In this document: piece by piece, positions 18,475 through 26,035 of the stretch
Layout of the letters: every line of letters starts with the position of its first letter
How positions within the stretch are numbered: position 1 is the stretch's first letter
Assembly: GCA_947626335.1 (NCBI GenBank)
Contig: CANQRY010000008.1
Location: forward strand, 1 to 40,469
DNA length: 40,469 nucleotides
Origin: an uncultured Clostridia bacterium
Lineage (GTDB): Bacteria; Bacillota; Clostridia; TANB77; CAG-508
Direction of reading: 5' to 3'
Notes under the pieces: model-generated
The model's input: only the letters and a program-made list of their open reading frames with translations
What the model was told of the DNA's origin: nothing
The model's database searches: none
Position numbers and translations under genes: made by a program

Positions 18475-19404
18475 ATGAAAACATATACAAAAATATTACT
18501 AATTATAGGAATTATTTTAAGCATAGTAGGAATAACATTTGTTAGCTATGGATTTTATAAAAAATTAACTCTTAAAGATATTCCAAATCCAGTTGCAACA
18601 ATGGAAATAGAAGACTATGGAACCATTAAAATAGAACTTTATCCAGACAAAGCTCAAAATACAGTTGCAAACTTTATTGCTTTAGCAAATAATGGTTTTT
18701 ACAATGATCTTACTTTTCATAGAACAATTCCAGACTTTATGATTCAAGGTGGAGATAAAGCAGGAAATGGCTCTGGTTCACCAACAATATTAGATTTAGT
18801 AAAAAACAATTTAGATAATTATAAAGTAAAATTAGGTGGACAAGATGAAATTTACAAAATTGCAGGTAACTATTATACAACAAATTCTTCTTTAGCAAAT
18901 ACTGAGCTAAAAGGACACACAATACTTGATATAAATACCGAATACAACATTCCTGGAGAATTTATTGCAAATAATTATACTAATACATTAAAACATGATG
19001 CGGGAGTTATTTCTATGGCAAGAACAGACTATAGTTATATAAGCTCTTCACTTACAACTTATGGATATAACTCAGCAGGTTCACAATTCTTTATTATGAC
19101 AGATGATAACACTTCTTTAAATGGTGTATATGCAGGATTTGGAAAAGTAATAGAAGGAATGGACGTAGTAGAAAAAGTATCTAAAGTAGAAGTATACTAT
19201 AGAGATAGTGAATTAAAAGAAGGAGAAGAGGCACCAAAAGATAAAGATGGAGAAACAATTGCATCAGATACTCCAAAAAAAGCACCTAAAATTAAATCTG
19301 TATCAGTAGAAACTTATGGCGTAGATTACGGAATTCCAAAAACAGTAGAACCATTTGATTATACTAGTTGGCTAATGGAGCAATATGGCTATGTATCTGA
19401 ATAG
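18475..19404 (+). CDS. Membrane-anchored cyclophilin-type peptidyl-prolyl isomerase
   Basis: A 309-residue protein with an N-terminal membrane anchor (about 5-27) and an extracytoplasmic cyclophilin domain. It shows MEIEDYGTIKIELYPDKAQN, FHRTIPDFMIQGGD, SAGSQFFIMTDD and YAGFGKVIEGMDVVEKV. Cyclophilins speed proline cis-trans change and help secreted proteins fold. Between FMIQGGD and GVISMAR there is an insertion of about 70 residues compared with compact bacterial cyclophilins. The tail carries an acidic, lysine-rich linker and ends near GIPKTVEPFDYTSW. No lipobox cysteine is present, so it is a TM-anchored form. An AAAGGAGAG site is present but lies far (about 30 bases) from the ATG. Confidence 0.93.
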   Translation: MKTYTKILLIIGIILSIVGITFVSYGFYKKLTLKDIPNPVATMEIEDYGTIKIELYPDKAQNTVANFIALANNGFYNDLTFHRTIPDFMIQGGDKAGNGSGSPTILDLVKNNLDNYKVKLGGQDEIYKIAGNYYTTNSSLANTELKGHTILDINTEYNIPGEFIANNYTNTLKHDAGVISMARTDYSYISSSLTTYGYNSAGSQFFIMTDDNTSLNGVYAGFGKVIEGMDVVEKVSKVEVYYRDSELKEGEEAPKDKDGETIASDTPKKAPKIKSVSVETYGVDYGIPKTVEPFDYTSWLMEQYGYVSE

Positions 19405-19434
19405 AAAAATAATTTAGGAAGGAAAAATAAAAAA

Positions 19435-19551
19435 GTGGAAAAAAAGAAAAAAGACATTAAAAAAATAGCAGGAAAAGTTTTAGCAATAGTGTTAGTTGCT
19501 ATGATGGTACTATCTGTTGCAGCTACTTTAATTTATTGCTTAATTGCTTAA
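19435..19551 (+). CDS. Small single-pass membrane protein (DUF4044-like)
   Basis: A 38-residue protein starting at GTG 19435 after AGGAAGG. The first 11 residues are very basic (MEKKKKDIKKI), followed by one membrane helix (KVLAIVLVAMMVLSVAATLI). The layout matches the short DUF4044-type proteins common in Firmicutes; function unknown. It sits between the cyclophilin and cdaA in the same direction, in an apparent operon. Confidence 0.65.
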   Translation: MEKKKKDIKKIAGKVLAIVLVAMMVLSVAATLIYCLIA

Positions 19552-19581
19552 AATTTTAATTTAACAAAAGAGGGAACAAAT

Positions 19582-20490
19582 ATGTTTGAAAATTTTTCAT
19601 ACAATATAAATAATGGAATTTTAAACCCTTTTGCAACATATATGAAAGAACTATCACAAAATCCATTTAAATTAGTAACTATTATATTGGATTTAGTAAT
19701 TGTAATTTATATAATATATAAATTTATAGCTTATGCTAAAACTTCAAGGGCATGGCAATTATTAAAAGGAATTGTGCTTATATTAGTTATTATAACTATT
19801 AGCCAAGTTCTAAACTTACGAATATTAAACTTTATATTAACATTATTTATGCCTTATGGAGTAATTGCTTTAATTGTTATATTTGGGCCAGAGCTTAGAA
19901 GAATGTTAGAGCAACTAGGTTCAAATAAAATAACAAAATACTTTGGACTAGATAAAAGTTTAGAGGCAAAAGAAAAAGAAATTATATATAAAGTAGTAAT
20001 TGCAGCAACAGAACTTTCAAAAACAAAAACAGGTGCACTAATTGTTTTTGAAAGAGAAATACAAATAAATGATATAATAGAAAATGGAATAAAATTAGAT
20101 GCAGAAGTATCACCACAGCTTTTAGTAAATATATTTACACCAAATACACCACTTCATGATGGAGCTGTTATTATTTCTAAATGCAAAATTGCATCTGCAG
20201 CATGCATTTTGCCACTAGCAGATGATAAAGATATAGCAAAAGAAATAGGAACAAGGCATCGTGCAGGAATTGGCATTTCAAAAGAAACAGATGCTATTTC
20301 TGTAATTATTTCAGAAGAAACTGGTAAAATATCAGTTGCAAAAGATGGTACATTAATAGCAGATTTAAAAGAAGATACATTAAGAAATATTTTATTAAAA
20401 CATGTTGTAAAAAAACAATACGAAAATAAGGAAACAAAAAAAATAAAAATAATAAGAAAAAAATTAAAGAAAAAAGAAAATAAAAAATGA
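19582..20490 (+). CDS. cdaA: Membrane diadenylate cyclase CdaA
   Basis: A 302-residue c-di-AMP synthase. Three membrane helices (about 32-50, 62-78, 83-101) precede the DAC domain, which shows HDGAVII (DGA at 193-195) and GTRHRAGIG (RHR at 225-227). It is the housekeeping c-di-AMP enzyme controlling potassium and osmotic balance in Firmicutes. The usual partners cdaR (YbbR repeats) and glmM are not next to it; truA follows instead. The C-terminal ~20 residues are almost purely basic (KKIKIIRKKLKKKENKK). Its stop overlaps the truA start (ATGA). Confidence 0.96.
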   Translation: MFENFSYNINNGILNPFATYMKELSQNPFKLVTIILDLVIVIYIIYKFIAYAKTSRAWQLLKGIVLILVIITISQVLNLRILNFILTLFMPYGVIALIVIFGPELRRMLEQLGSNKITKYFGLDKSLEAKEKEIIYKVVIAATELSKTKTGALIVFEREIQINDIIENGIKLDAEVSPQLLVNIFTPNTPLHDGAVIISKCKIASAACILPLADDKDIAKEIGTRHRAGIGISKETDAISVIISEETGKISVAKDGTLIADLKEDTLRNILLKHVVKKQYENKETKKIKIIRKKLKKKENKK

Positions 20491-21224
20491 GAAATATTAA
20501 ATTAACTATTGAATATGATGGAAAAGAATATAGTGGTTGGCAGGCCCAACCAAATAAAACAAGCATACAAGGCGAAATACAAAAAGCAATAAAAATAGTC
20601 ACAGGTGAAGAAGTGGAATTAATAGGCTCCGGCAGAACAGATGCTGGAGTTAATGCATTTGCGCAAGTTGCAAATTTCAAAATAGAAAGTAATTTTCCTA
20701 TAGAAAAAATGGCAACAGCTATAAACTCTCAGCTAAAAACTTCTATAAGAATAAAAACTGCAGAAGAAGTACCAGAGGATTTTCACAGTAGATATCATTG
20801 CCATAAAAAAACGTATGCATATATTATAGACAACTCAGATCAAGGAACAGCAATATATAGAAATATAACTTATCATGTAAAAGAGCCACTAAATATTGAA
20901 GCAATGCAAAAAGCAGCAAGTTATTTAGTAGGCGAGCATGACTTTAGTAGTTTTAAATCTAGTGGAACAAGTAGCAAAAGTAGTGTTAGAATAATTTACT
21001 CTGCACAAGTTTTAAAAGAACAAGACAGAGTAGTTATAATGCTAACAGGTAATGGCTTTTTATATAACATGGTGCGAATTATTGCAGGAACATTAGTAGA
21101 AATAGGAAAAGGCAATAAAAATCCAGAAGAAATAAAAAACATTTTGGAGGCAAAAAATAGGGGGCTTGCAGGAAAAACACTTCCACCACAGGGGCTTTTT
21201 TTAATGGAGGTAAGTTACTCTTAA
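20487..21224 (+). CDS. truA: tRNA pseudouridine(38-40) synthase TruA
   Basis: A 245-residue pseudouridine synthase modifying U38-U40 in the anticodon stem of several tRNAs. It shows YDGKEYSGWQAQPN, the catalytic SGRTDAGVNAFAQ (D52), RYHCHKKTYAYII, SFKSSG and GNGFLYNMVRIIAGTLVEIG. Complete. Its start overlaps cdaA by 4 bases, so translation is coupled. TruA affects reading-frame maintenance in enterobacteria, a point of interest given the apparent frameshifting in this window. Confidence 0.96.
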   Translation: MRNIKLTIEYDGKEYSGWQAQPNKTSIQGEIQKAIKIVTGEEVELIGSGRTDAGVNAFAQVANFKIESNFPIEKMATAINSQLKTSIRIKTAEEVPEDFHSRYHCHKKTYAYIIDNSDQGTAIYRNITYHVKEPLNIEAMQKAASYLVGEHDFSSFKSSGTSSKSSVRIIYSAQVLKEQDRVVIMLTGNGFLYNMVRIIAGTLVEIGKGNKNPEEIKNILEAKNRGLAGKTLPPQGLFLMEVSYS

Positions 21225-21282
21225 ACATAGCACACAATAAAATTAAATAGCATAATATATAACAGGAAAACTAAAAATGAGT

Positions 21283-21301
21283 GTATGATTTTAAATCATA
21301 C
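21283..21301 (+). terminator. Short AT-rich hairpin after truA
   Basis: GTATGATTT and AAATCATAC form a 9-bp dyad with a one-base centre, followed by AAATTTT. It lies about 60 bases after the truA stop and just before the ribosome binding site of the next gene. It is a weak terminator or a site controlling that gene, and it argues against translation starting upstream of 21318. Confidence 0.4.
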
Positions 21302-21329
21302 AAATTTTCAGAAAGGAATGATAACAATA

Positions 21330-21942
21330 ATGAACATATTATTGATATTTTTTGCACTTCCTGTTGCAACTGTTATATTATCAATTGTGCTACAAAAAAT
21401 TTTAAGAAACCCTTTGCTTGTTGCAGGTACATTTTTTGCAATTTACTTAATAGTAACTTTCGCAGCCTTTGATGCAAGCTTTTTAGTTTATGCTATTTTA
21501 TATACATTACTTGCTTATGTTACTGCTGTATTAACACAGCTTATTTGCAGACTAATACATTTACTTTTAAATCATTTTAATTGTGAAAATAATTGTTGCA
21601 ACAATAATTGCAATAATAATTGTAACAATAATAGCAATAACAATAGTCGGAAATAATAATAACGGAGATGGCAATAGTGGCAACAATAATACTGGCAATA
21701 ACAACACTGGTAATAACAATAATGGAAACAATAATAGCGGTAACAATAATAATGGAAATAACAACAGTGGAAATAATAACGGAAATAATGGGATAAGTCC
21801 AATAAGTAATCTTGTAGCACTTCCGGTTACATTAAATGAAAATACACCAAATGGTGTAATAAACTTAACTAATGGAGCAAGCCTGCTTGTAACTTCAAAC
21901 AGAAGGTGCAACAATAACACATGGTGTTGTAGAAGAAGATAA
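21330..21942 (+). CDS. Small membrane protein with Asn-rich tail, read through a +1 shift at CGG 21648
   Basis: The N-terminal ~75 residues form two or three membrane helices (MNILLIFFALPVATVILSIV, then VAGTFFAIYLIVTF and LVYAILYTLLAYVTAVL) resembling the DUF2651/YbeF type. The first frame continues into a Cys/Asn-rich stretch (NNCCNNNCNNNC) and stops at 21656. Skipping the C of CGG at 21648 turns ...NNNSNNNS into GNNNNGDGNSGNNNTG and adds 97 residues of Asn/Gly/Thr/Ser repeats. The tail ends in a small conserved-looking segment (LVALPVTLNENTPNGV, then a Cys/Arg-rich end), for about 203 residues in all. The repeats on both sides of the join have the same character, which supports one protein. 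ATG 21318 is an alternative start. Function unknown; a surface-exposed low-complexity stalk is likely. Confidence 0.65.
21648..21652 (+). other. In-frame CGG: +1 frameshift site in the Asn-rich protein gene
   Basis: The first frame reads AGT CGG AAA TAA. Skipping C21648 gives AGT GGA AAT AAT, joining two Asn-rich stretches. Here the first-frame stop follows one codon after CGG. Confidence 0.65.
21657..21790 (+). repeat. AAC/AAT-rich degenerate microsatellite
   Basis: Tandem, imperfect units of about 12-18 bases built from AAT, AAC, GGN and AGT/ACT triplets encode Asn-Asn-Asn-Gly/Ser/Thr repeats. Unit number is likely to vary between strains by slippage. Confidence 0.65.
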
Positions 21943-21955
21943 AAAGTGAATAAAT

Positions 21956-21991
21956 AAAAAGAATATAGCCTAAAAAAACTATATTCTTTTT
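21956..21991. terminator. Bidirectional Rho-independent terminator
   Basis: AAAAAGAATATAG (21956-21968) pairs perfectly over 13 bp with CTATATTCTTTTT (21979-21991) around a 10-base loop. It lies 14 bases after the Asn-rich gene and about 70 bases after the minus-strand XRE gene, and has A/T runs on both sides, so it can end both transcripts. Confidence 0.85.
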
Positions 21992-22060
21992 AATTTTACT
22001 ACAATTTTACACTAAAGTAAACATGTGCTACAAAGTATAATATGTAAATTTTATATAATT

Positions 22061-22327
22061 TTATAATGCCTTAAATTTATTAGTTATAGGCTCAAGTAAA
22101 TCATTTGTGCTAATATTAAGAACAACGCATAATGCGCAAATTTCATAATCTCTAACTGTTCTTTGATTATTTTCAATTCTATGAAGACTAGTAACAGGTA
22201 TGTTAATGCCAAGTAAAAGTAGTTTTGAAGAAAGTGCTTCAAGAGATATATTTTTTTCTTTACGCTTTTTTCTTAAAATAGGTCCTATTACATTTAAATT
22301 ATTTTCATACTTACCACAATTTTTCAT
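22061..22327 (-). CDS. XRE-family helix-turn-helix regulator
   Basis: An 88-residue DNA-binding protein of the Cro/C1 type. The HTH_3 pattern spans about residues 13-75: IGPILRKKRKEKNISLEALS, then the recognition region IPVTSLHRIENNQR and the last helix EICALCVVLNISTNDLLEP. There is no extra effector domain. An AGAAGG site lies about 8 bases upstream of its ATG. It is divergent from the FGE-fold gene, whose promoter carries a dyad that could be its operator, so local repression is the likely role. Confidence 0.9.
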   Translation of the reverse strand: MKNCGKYENNLNVIGPILRKKRKEKNISLEALSSKLLLLGINIPVTSLHRIENNQRTVRDYEICALCVVLNISTNDLLEPITNKFKAL

Positions 22328-22386
22328 AGCTTTTAACCTTCTAAAATATATTTTATTTATTATATAGGTAATTTAAAAAATCAATA

Positions 22387-22415
22387 TTGACACCAGTGTG
22401 AAAAAATGATAATAT
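22387..22415 (+). promoter_or_regulatory. Sigma-A promoter of the FGE-fold gene with overlapping operator dyad
   Basis: TTGACA (22387-22392), a 17-bp spacer and TAATAT (22410-22415). The -35 box is part of a 16-bp dyad of the form TT-n-ACAC-nn-GTGT-n-AA (22387-22402). Such a dyad over a -35 box next to a divergent XRE gene is a typical repressor site. The promoter is strong by consensus; the operator role is inferred. Confidence 0.75.
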
Positions 22416-22497
22416 TTCTTTAAAGCATGTGAATAAAAATCATAAACTAGCAAAAAAATATTACAAAAGATACTAAAAAACATAGGAGGAAATGAAA

Positions 22498-24007
22498 ATG
22501 AAAAAACAAGAAGGTATAACACTAATAGCGCTAGTAGTAACAATTGTAGTGCTTTTAATACTAGCAGGAGTAACAATAACCATGGTGCCAGGTGAAGGTG
22601 GAATATTAAATACGGCAAAAGGAGCAGCAGATAAAACAAATAATATAGTAGAAGATGAGCAAGAAAATATAAAAAACTTAGTAGGAGAATTATCAAATAT
22701 ACTAAGTGAAGAAAGTTCTGAAGAACCAATCCCAAGTATAAGCCCAGAGCCAACATTAAAAGCAGATGGAGAATATGATAGTAAAAAGAAAGTAAATAGC
22801 CCCAAAATAACAGCTGAAATGAATCCAGTGTATTGGGATGAAAATAATAATGAAATAACATATTATACAGATTTAGAATTAAAAGAAGTAAACCCAAATT
22901 TTAATGTGGATGAGTGGTATGATTATAAAGATACGTCAGATCCTAAAAATGAAGAAAAAAGTAGCCATTGGGCAAACGTAAAACTAAAAGATGGAAGTTA
23001 TTTTGTATGGATACCAAGGTATGCATATCAAATAGAAAGTGGGTATCATACAAATACAGCAGGAGTAATAAATATAGACTTTTTAAAAGGCAATACTTAT
23101 GAGTCAGGGACAGATACAAGCAAGACTAAAAAAGAAGATTGGGACAATGAAAGTGGGCAAAATAAATGGAATGTACACCCAGCATTTCAAGATGGAAGTG
23201 CAACAGACTATAAAAACGGAGAATGGAATGCAGAATTAAGTGGAATATGGATAGCAAAGTTTGAAGCAAGTAAAATTGATGCAACAGCAACAAATGCAGG
23301 GAGTGATGCAACAATAAAAATACAACCAAGTGTGAAAATTTGGCAGAACGAAATGACAATAAATGATATTTTTATAAAATGTGAGAGTTATAATTCACCA
23401 TTAAATAGTCATTTAATTAAGAATAGTGAATGGGGAGCTGTAACATATTTAGCACATAGTAAATATGGATTAAATGGAGCAGAGATAGGACCAAATCAGT
23501 GTATTAGCTGGATAACAGGTGCAGGAACAAATGGAGAAGCTAGAACTACAAATACAGGATATCAATATAATGTAAGTGATTTTGACACAACATATAGTTA
23601 TAAAACAGATAATGGTAAAAAAGCAAGTACAACAGGAAATGTATATGGAGTATATGATATGAGCGGAGGATCATCGGAGTATGTGGCAGCATATGTAAAT
23701 AATAAAAGTTCATCTTTAGATTCTTATGGGGAGTCACTAGTGAATGCGGAAGGATATAAAAAGGATGTATATGAGAAGGATAACTATGAAGATAGTAAAT
23801 ATAGATATGGAGATGGAATATACGAAATATCGGGTGGTTCAGGCGCTGTGTGGTTCGGGGACGAAGCCGGGTTCCCTTTTTCTTATACTCCATTCTTTCG
23901 TCGAGGGGGGTATTGCGGTTATGGGACCACTGCGGGTTTATTTGCTTACGGTTCGTCTCGGAAGTAGTACGAGTGAAGGCTTTCGCCCTGTGTTGGTAGC
24001 ACCTTAA
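22498..24007 (+). CDS. Prepilin-type N-terminus fused to an FGE/C-type-lectin-fold domain, read through a +1 shift at CGG 23959
   Basis: About 502 residues. The start is ATG 22498, 8 bases after AGGAGG (an ATG at 22492 is too close). MKKQEG^ITLIALVVTIVVL is a class III/IV prepilin leader and hydrophobic helix, though the mature Glu5 is Ala. After a linker, residues about 130-500 resemble the formylglycine-generating-enzyme (SUMF1) fold: YFVWIPRYAYQI, GIWIAKFEAS, VYGVYDMSGGSSEYV. The last ~45 codons jump to about 50-57 % G+C, as in variable regions of diversity-generating retroelement targets. The first frame ends SSRK at 23967. Skipping the C of CGG at 23959 gives SSGSSTSEGFRPVLVAP, the GFRPVL end usual for this family. 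No reverse transcriptase is in the window. Confidence 0.85.
23830..24004 (+). other. Candidate DGR variable region (GC-rich 3' end)
   Basis: Bases 23821-23880 are 34/60 G+C and 23881-23940 are 30/60, against roughly a third in the preceding 60 bases. Codons rare elsewhere (GGG, GCG, CGA, CGC) cluster here. The position at the C-terminal end of an FGE-fold protein, just before GFRPVL, is where retroelement-diversified codons are found in known systems. No template repeat or reverse transcriptase is visible, so this is inference. Confidence 0.55.
23959..23963 (+). other. In-frame CGG: +1 frameshift site in the FGE-fold gene
   Basis: The first frame reads TCT CGG AAG TAG. Skipping C23959 gives TCT GGA AGT AGT and leads into the conserved GFRPVLVAP end, stopping at 24007. 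The first-frame stop follows one codon after CGG. Confidence 0.7.
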
Positions 24008-24277
24008 TTGTAACTTGGTACGTAAATGGGAATGTAATAATTTTATGTAATTCCAAAAACTTCTTATGATAACAATCTTAATATATTATTTTTAAACTGT
24101 TAATAGTGCTATTTATTAGCATATTAGCAGTTTTTATATTTATGCTTCATTAGTGCAAAATCGCTAATCTATCGTAATTTTCAAATAGTAGATATTTTTT
24201 AAAATTATGTATTGCAACATACAATATTACAAAAATATTACACCAATATTAAATTTATATTACACACACTAAATACG
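24008..24277. other. Intergenic region between the FGE-fold gene and the pilus locus
   Basis: The full gap is 24008-24352 (345 bases). It holds a terminator (24094-24135), the pilus-operon promoter (24278-24306) and otherwise AT-rich sequence with no open frame or RNA gene that I recognise. Confidence 0.6.
24094..24135 (+). terminator. Rho-independent terminator of the FGE-fold gene
   Basis: AAACTGTTAATA-G-TGCTA pairs with TAGCATATTAGCAGTTT as about 17 bp with one G-U pair and one bulged G around a TTTAT loop, followed by a run of T. It lies about 90 bases after the recoded stop at 24007. Confidence 0.75.
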
Positions 24278-24306
24278 TTGTTTTTAGTCAAAAAATGTTG
24301 TACAAT
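24278..24306 (+). promoter_or_regulatory. Sigma-A promoter of the Tad-like pilus operon
   Basis: TTGTTT (24278-24283), a 17-bp spacer and TACAAT (24301-24306), with a following AAGGAGG at 24337-24343 and ATG at 24353. It is the likely start of a transcript covering the pilus genes. Confidence 0.75.
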
Positions 24307-24352
24307 AAAATAAATGATGATATTTTGTGAAAAAATAAGGAGGAATAAATAA

Positions 24353-25303
24353 ATGGCAAAGAATCCAATGCAAAGAAAGGCACAAAACTCATTTCTTTTA
24401 GGAATGTTAATAACATTATTAATTACAGGAGTAATAATAGCATTTTTAGTATTACAATTAACAAATATGACAAGAGCTCAAAAAGAAGAAGAAGCTAAAT
24501 TAAAAACTACATATGTATTAAGCCAAGATATAAATTCAGGAGATAGCGTTACTGCTGATAAATTACAATCAGTAACAGTAAGCGGAGATACAATACCTTC
24601 TAATGCAATAAATTCTGCAGCATTAGAACAAAAAATGAATGTTTTCGATGAAGAAGGAAACTTAATTAAAAAAGTAAATATTATTGCAAAAATAAACCTA
24701 AAAAAAGGTACTGTACTTACAGAAGACATGATTGCAGAAGAAGGCGAAATTGCTAATGACATTAGAAAAGTAGAGTACAATATGATAACTATGCCATCAC
24801 AAATAGAAACAGACAAATATGTTGATGTTCGTCTGCAATTACCTGATGGAAAAGACTTAATAGTGGTATCTCACAAAAAAATTGAAATTCCTAATGTAGA
24901 TGGAATAGATTCAACAAATACAATATGGATGAATCTAAACGAAACTGAAATATTAACATTAAGTTGTGCAATAATTGAAGCATATAAAATAGAAGGTTCT
25001 AAGCTATATTTATCAGAATATGTTGAACCAGGTTTACAAACAGCAGCAGAATTAACATATTTACCAGATGATGCAATAATTAACTTAATAAATCGTGATC
25101 CTAACTGTGTAGATGCTGCAAAACAAGCAATTTTTGCAAGAAACAATGATGAAAATATCAAAAATGCAGTTAGAAATTCAATAAACAGTGCTTTAACTGC
25201 CGGACAAGAAGATGCTATGGACAATGTAATTGATAAAATGCAAGAAGAAATTCAAAAAACACAAGAAGAAAGACAGAAATATTTAGATGCTTTAGGCTAT
25301 TAA
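24353..25303 (+). CDS. SAF-domain pilus assembly protein (CpaB/RcpC-like)
   Basis: A 316-residue protein with one N-terminal membrane helix (about 14-36) and an extracytoplasmic region. Residues about 45-135 contain a SAF-type pattern split in two: YVLSQDINSGDSVTADKLQ and INLKKGTVLTEDMI. This resembles CpaB/RcpC of Flp/Tad pili. The C-terminal ~90 residues are helical and charged (IDKMQEEIQKTQEERQKY), suggesting a coiled coil. It is the first gene of the operon, with an excellent AAGGAGG site. In Gram-negative systems CpaB works with the secretin; no secretin is present or expected here, so it may organise the pilus in the thick wall. Confidence 0.8.
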   Translation: MAKNPMQRKAQNSFLLGMLITLLITGVIIAFLVLQLTNMTRAQKEEEAKLKTTYVLSQDINSGDSVTADKLQSVTVSGDTIPSNAINSAALEQKMNVFDEEGNLIKKVNIIAKINLKKGTVLTEDMIAEEGEIANDIRKVEYNMITMPSQIETDKYVDVRLQLPDGKDLIVVSHKKIEIPNVDGIDSTNTIWMNLNETEILTLSCAIIEAYKIEGSKLYLSEYVEPGLQTAAELTYLPDDAIINLINRDPNCVDAAKQAIFARNNDENIKNAVRNSINSALTAGQEDAMDNVIDKMQEEIQKTQEERQKYLDALGY

Positions 25304-25328
25304 AATAATTTTTTAGGAGGCACAAAAG

Positions 25329-26030
25329 ATGAATACAGTAGGATTTATAGGTGCTTATGATAAAACAGATTTAATTATATATATAGCAAAAATTTTAGCT
25401 ACTATGAATAAAAAGGTATTAGTTATAGATTCTACAGTTTTACAAAAGGCAAAGTATATAGTACCAACTATATCTCCAGCTAAAACCTATGTTACAAACT
25501 TTGAAGATATTGACATAGCAGTAGGATTTTATGACTATAACTCAATTAAAGAATATCTAGGAATGCCACTACATGCAGCATTTACTTATGATTATATATT
25601 TTTAGATATAGATTCACCAGAAGCATTAGAGAGTTTTAATATAAAAATGGCTAATAAAAGATATTTTGTTACTTCCTTTGGAACATATGATATTAAAAGA
25701 GGACTAGAGATACTATCTGGAATTTTAGAGCCAATGCCTTTAAAAAAAGTATTTTTCTCAAGAGAAATTACTAAAGAAGAAGACGATTATTTTAACATGA
25801 TTTCACTAGGTAGTAAAGCAATTTGGGACGAAGAAAAAATTTATTTTCCTTTTGAACAAGGCGATGAAACAGTACTTATGGAAAATCAAAGGGTTTCTAA
25901 AATTAGAATAAAAAAATTATCAGAGTTATACAAAGATAGTTTGGAATACATTACAGAAGAAATTTTAGATAATGAAAAAGAAAGTGCAAATTTAAGAAGG
26001 GCAATAAAACTTTTAGAAAAAGGAGTATAG
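25329..26030 (+). CDS. Degenerate MinD/CpaE-like protein (first copy)
   Basis: A 233-residue protein with the outline of a MinD/ParA-type ATPase: VGFIGAYDKTDLIIYIAKIL at the start, KKVLVIDSTV, then YDYIFLDIDSP. The phosphate loop is lost: GAYDKTD stands where KGGxGKT should be, so ATP hydrolysis is unlikely. CpaE/TadZ proteins place the pilus machine at a cell site, and some are nucleotide-dead. It follows CpaB by 25 bases with TAGGAGG and is followed directly by a second such gene. The pair may form a heterodimer; this is inferred. Confidence 0.65.
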   Translation: MNTVGFIGAYDKTDLIIYIAKILATMNKKVLVIDSTVLQKAKYIVPTISPAKTYVTNFEDIDIAVGFYDYNSIKEYLGMPLHAAFTYDYIFLDIDSPEALESFNIKMANKRYFVTSFGTYDIKRGLEILSGILEPMPLKKVFFSREITKEEDDYFNMISLGSKAIWDEEKIYFPFEQGDETVLMENQRVSKIRIKKLSELYKDSLEYITEEILDNEKESANLRRAIKLLEKGV

Positions 26031-26035
26031 TAAAT

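Noticed and set aside
21657-21790. CRISPR-like repeat array
   Set aside because: The units are short, imperfect and keep a triplet periodicity encoding Asn-rich protein, with no spacers.
21583-21942. A separate 119-residue Asn-rich gene
   Set aside because: Its only start codon lies inside the previous gene with no ribosome binding site, and its first 22 residues are a shadow of the AAT/AAC repeats. The repeat character continues across CGG 21648, so one recoded gene is more likely.
23744-24007. A separate 87-residue gene ending GFRPVLVAP
   Set aside because: Upstream of 23960 it is an out-of-frame shadow of the FGE-fold domain. Only the last 15 residues are meaningful, as the shifted end of that protein.
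22498-24352. A complete diversity-generating retroelement
   Set aside because: No reverse transcriptase, template repeat or accessory gene is found; only a possible target region is present.
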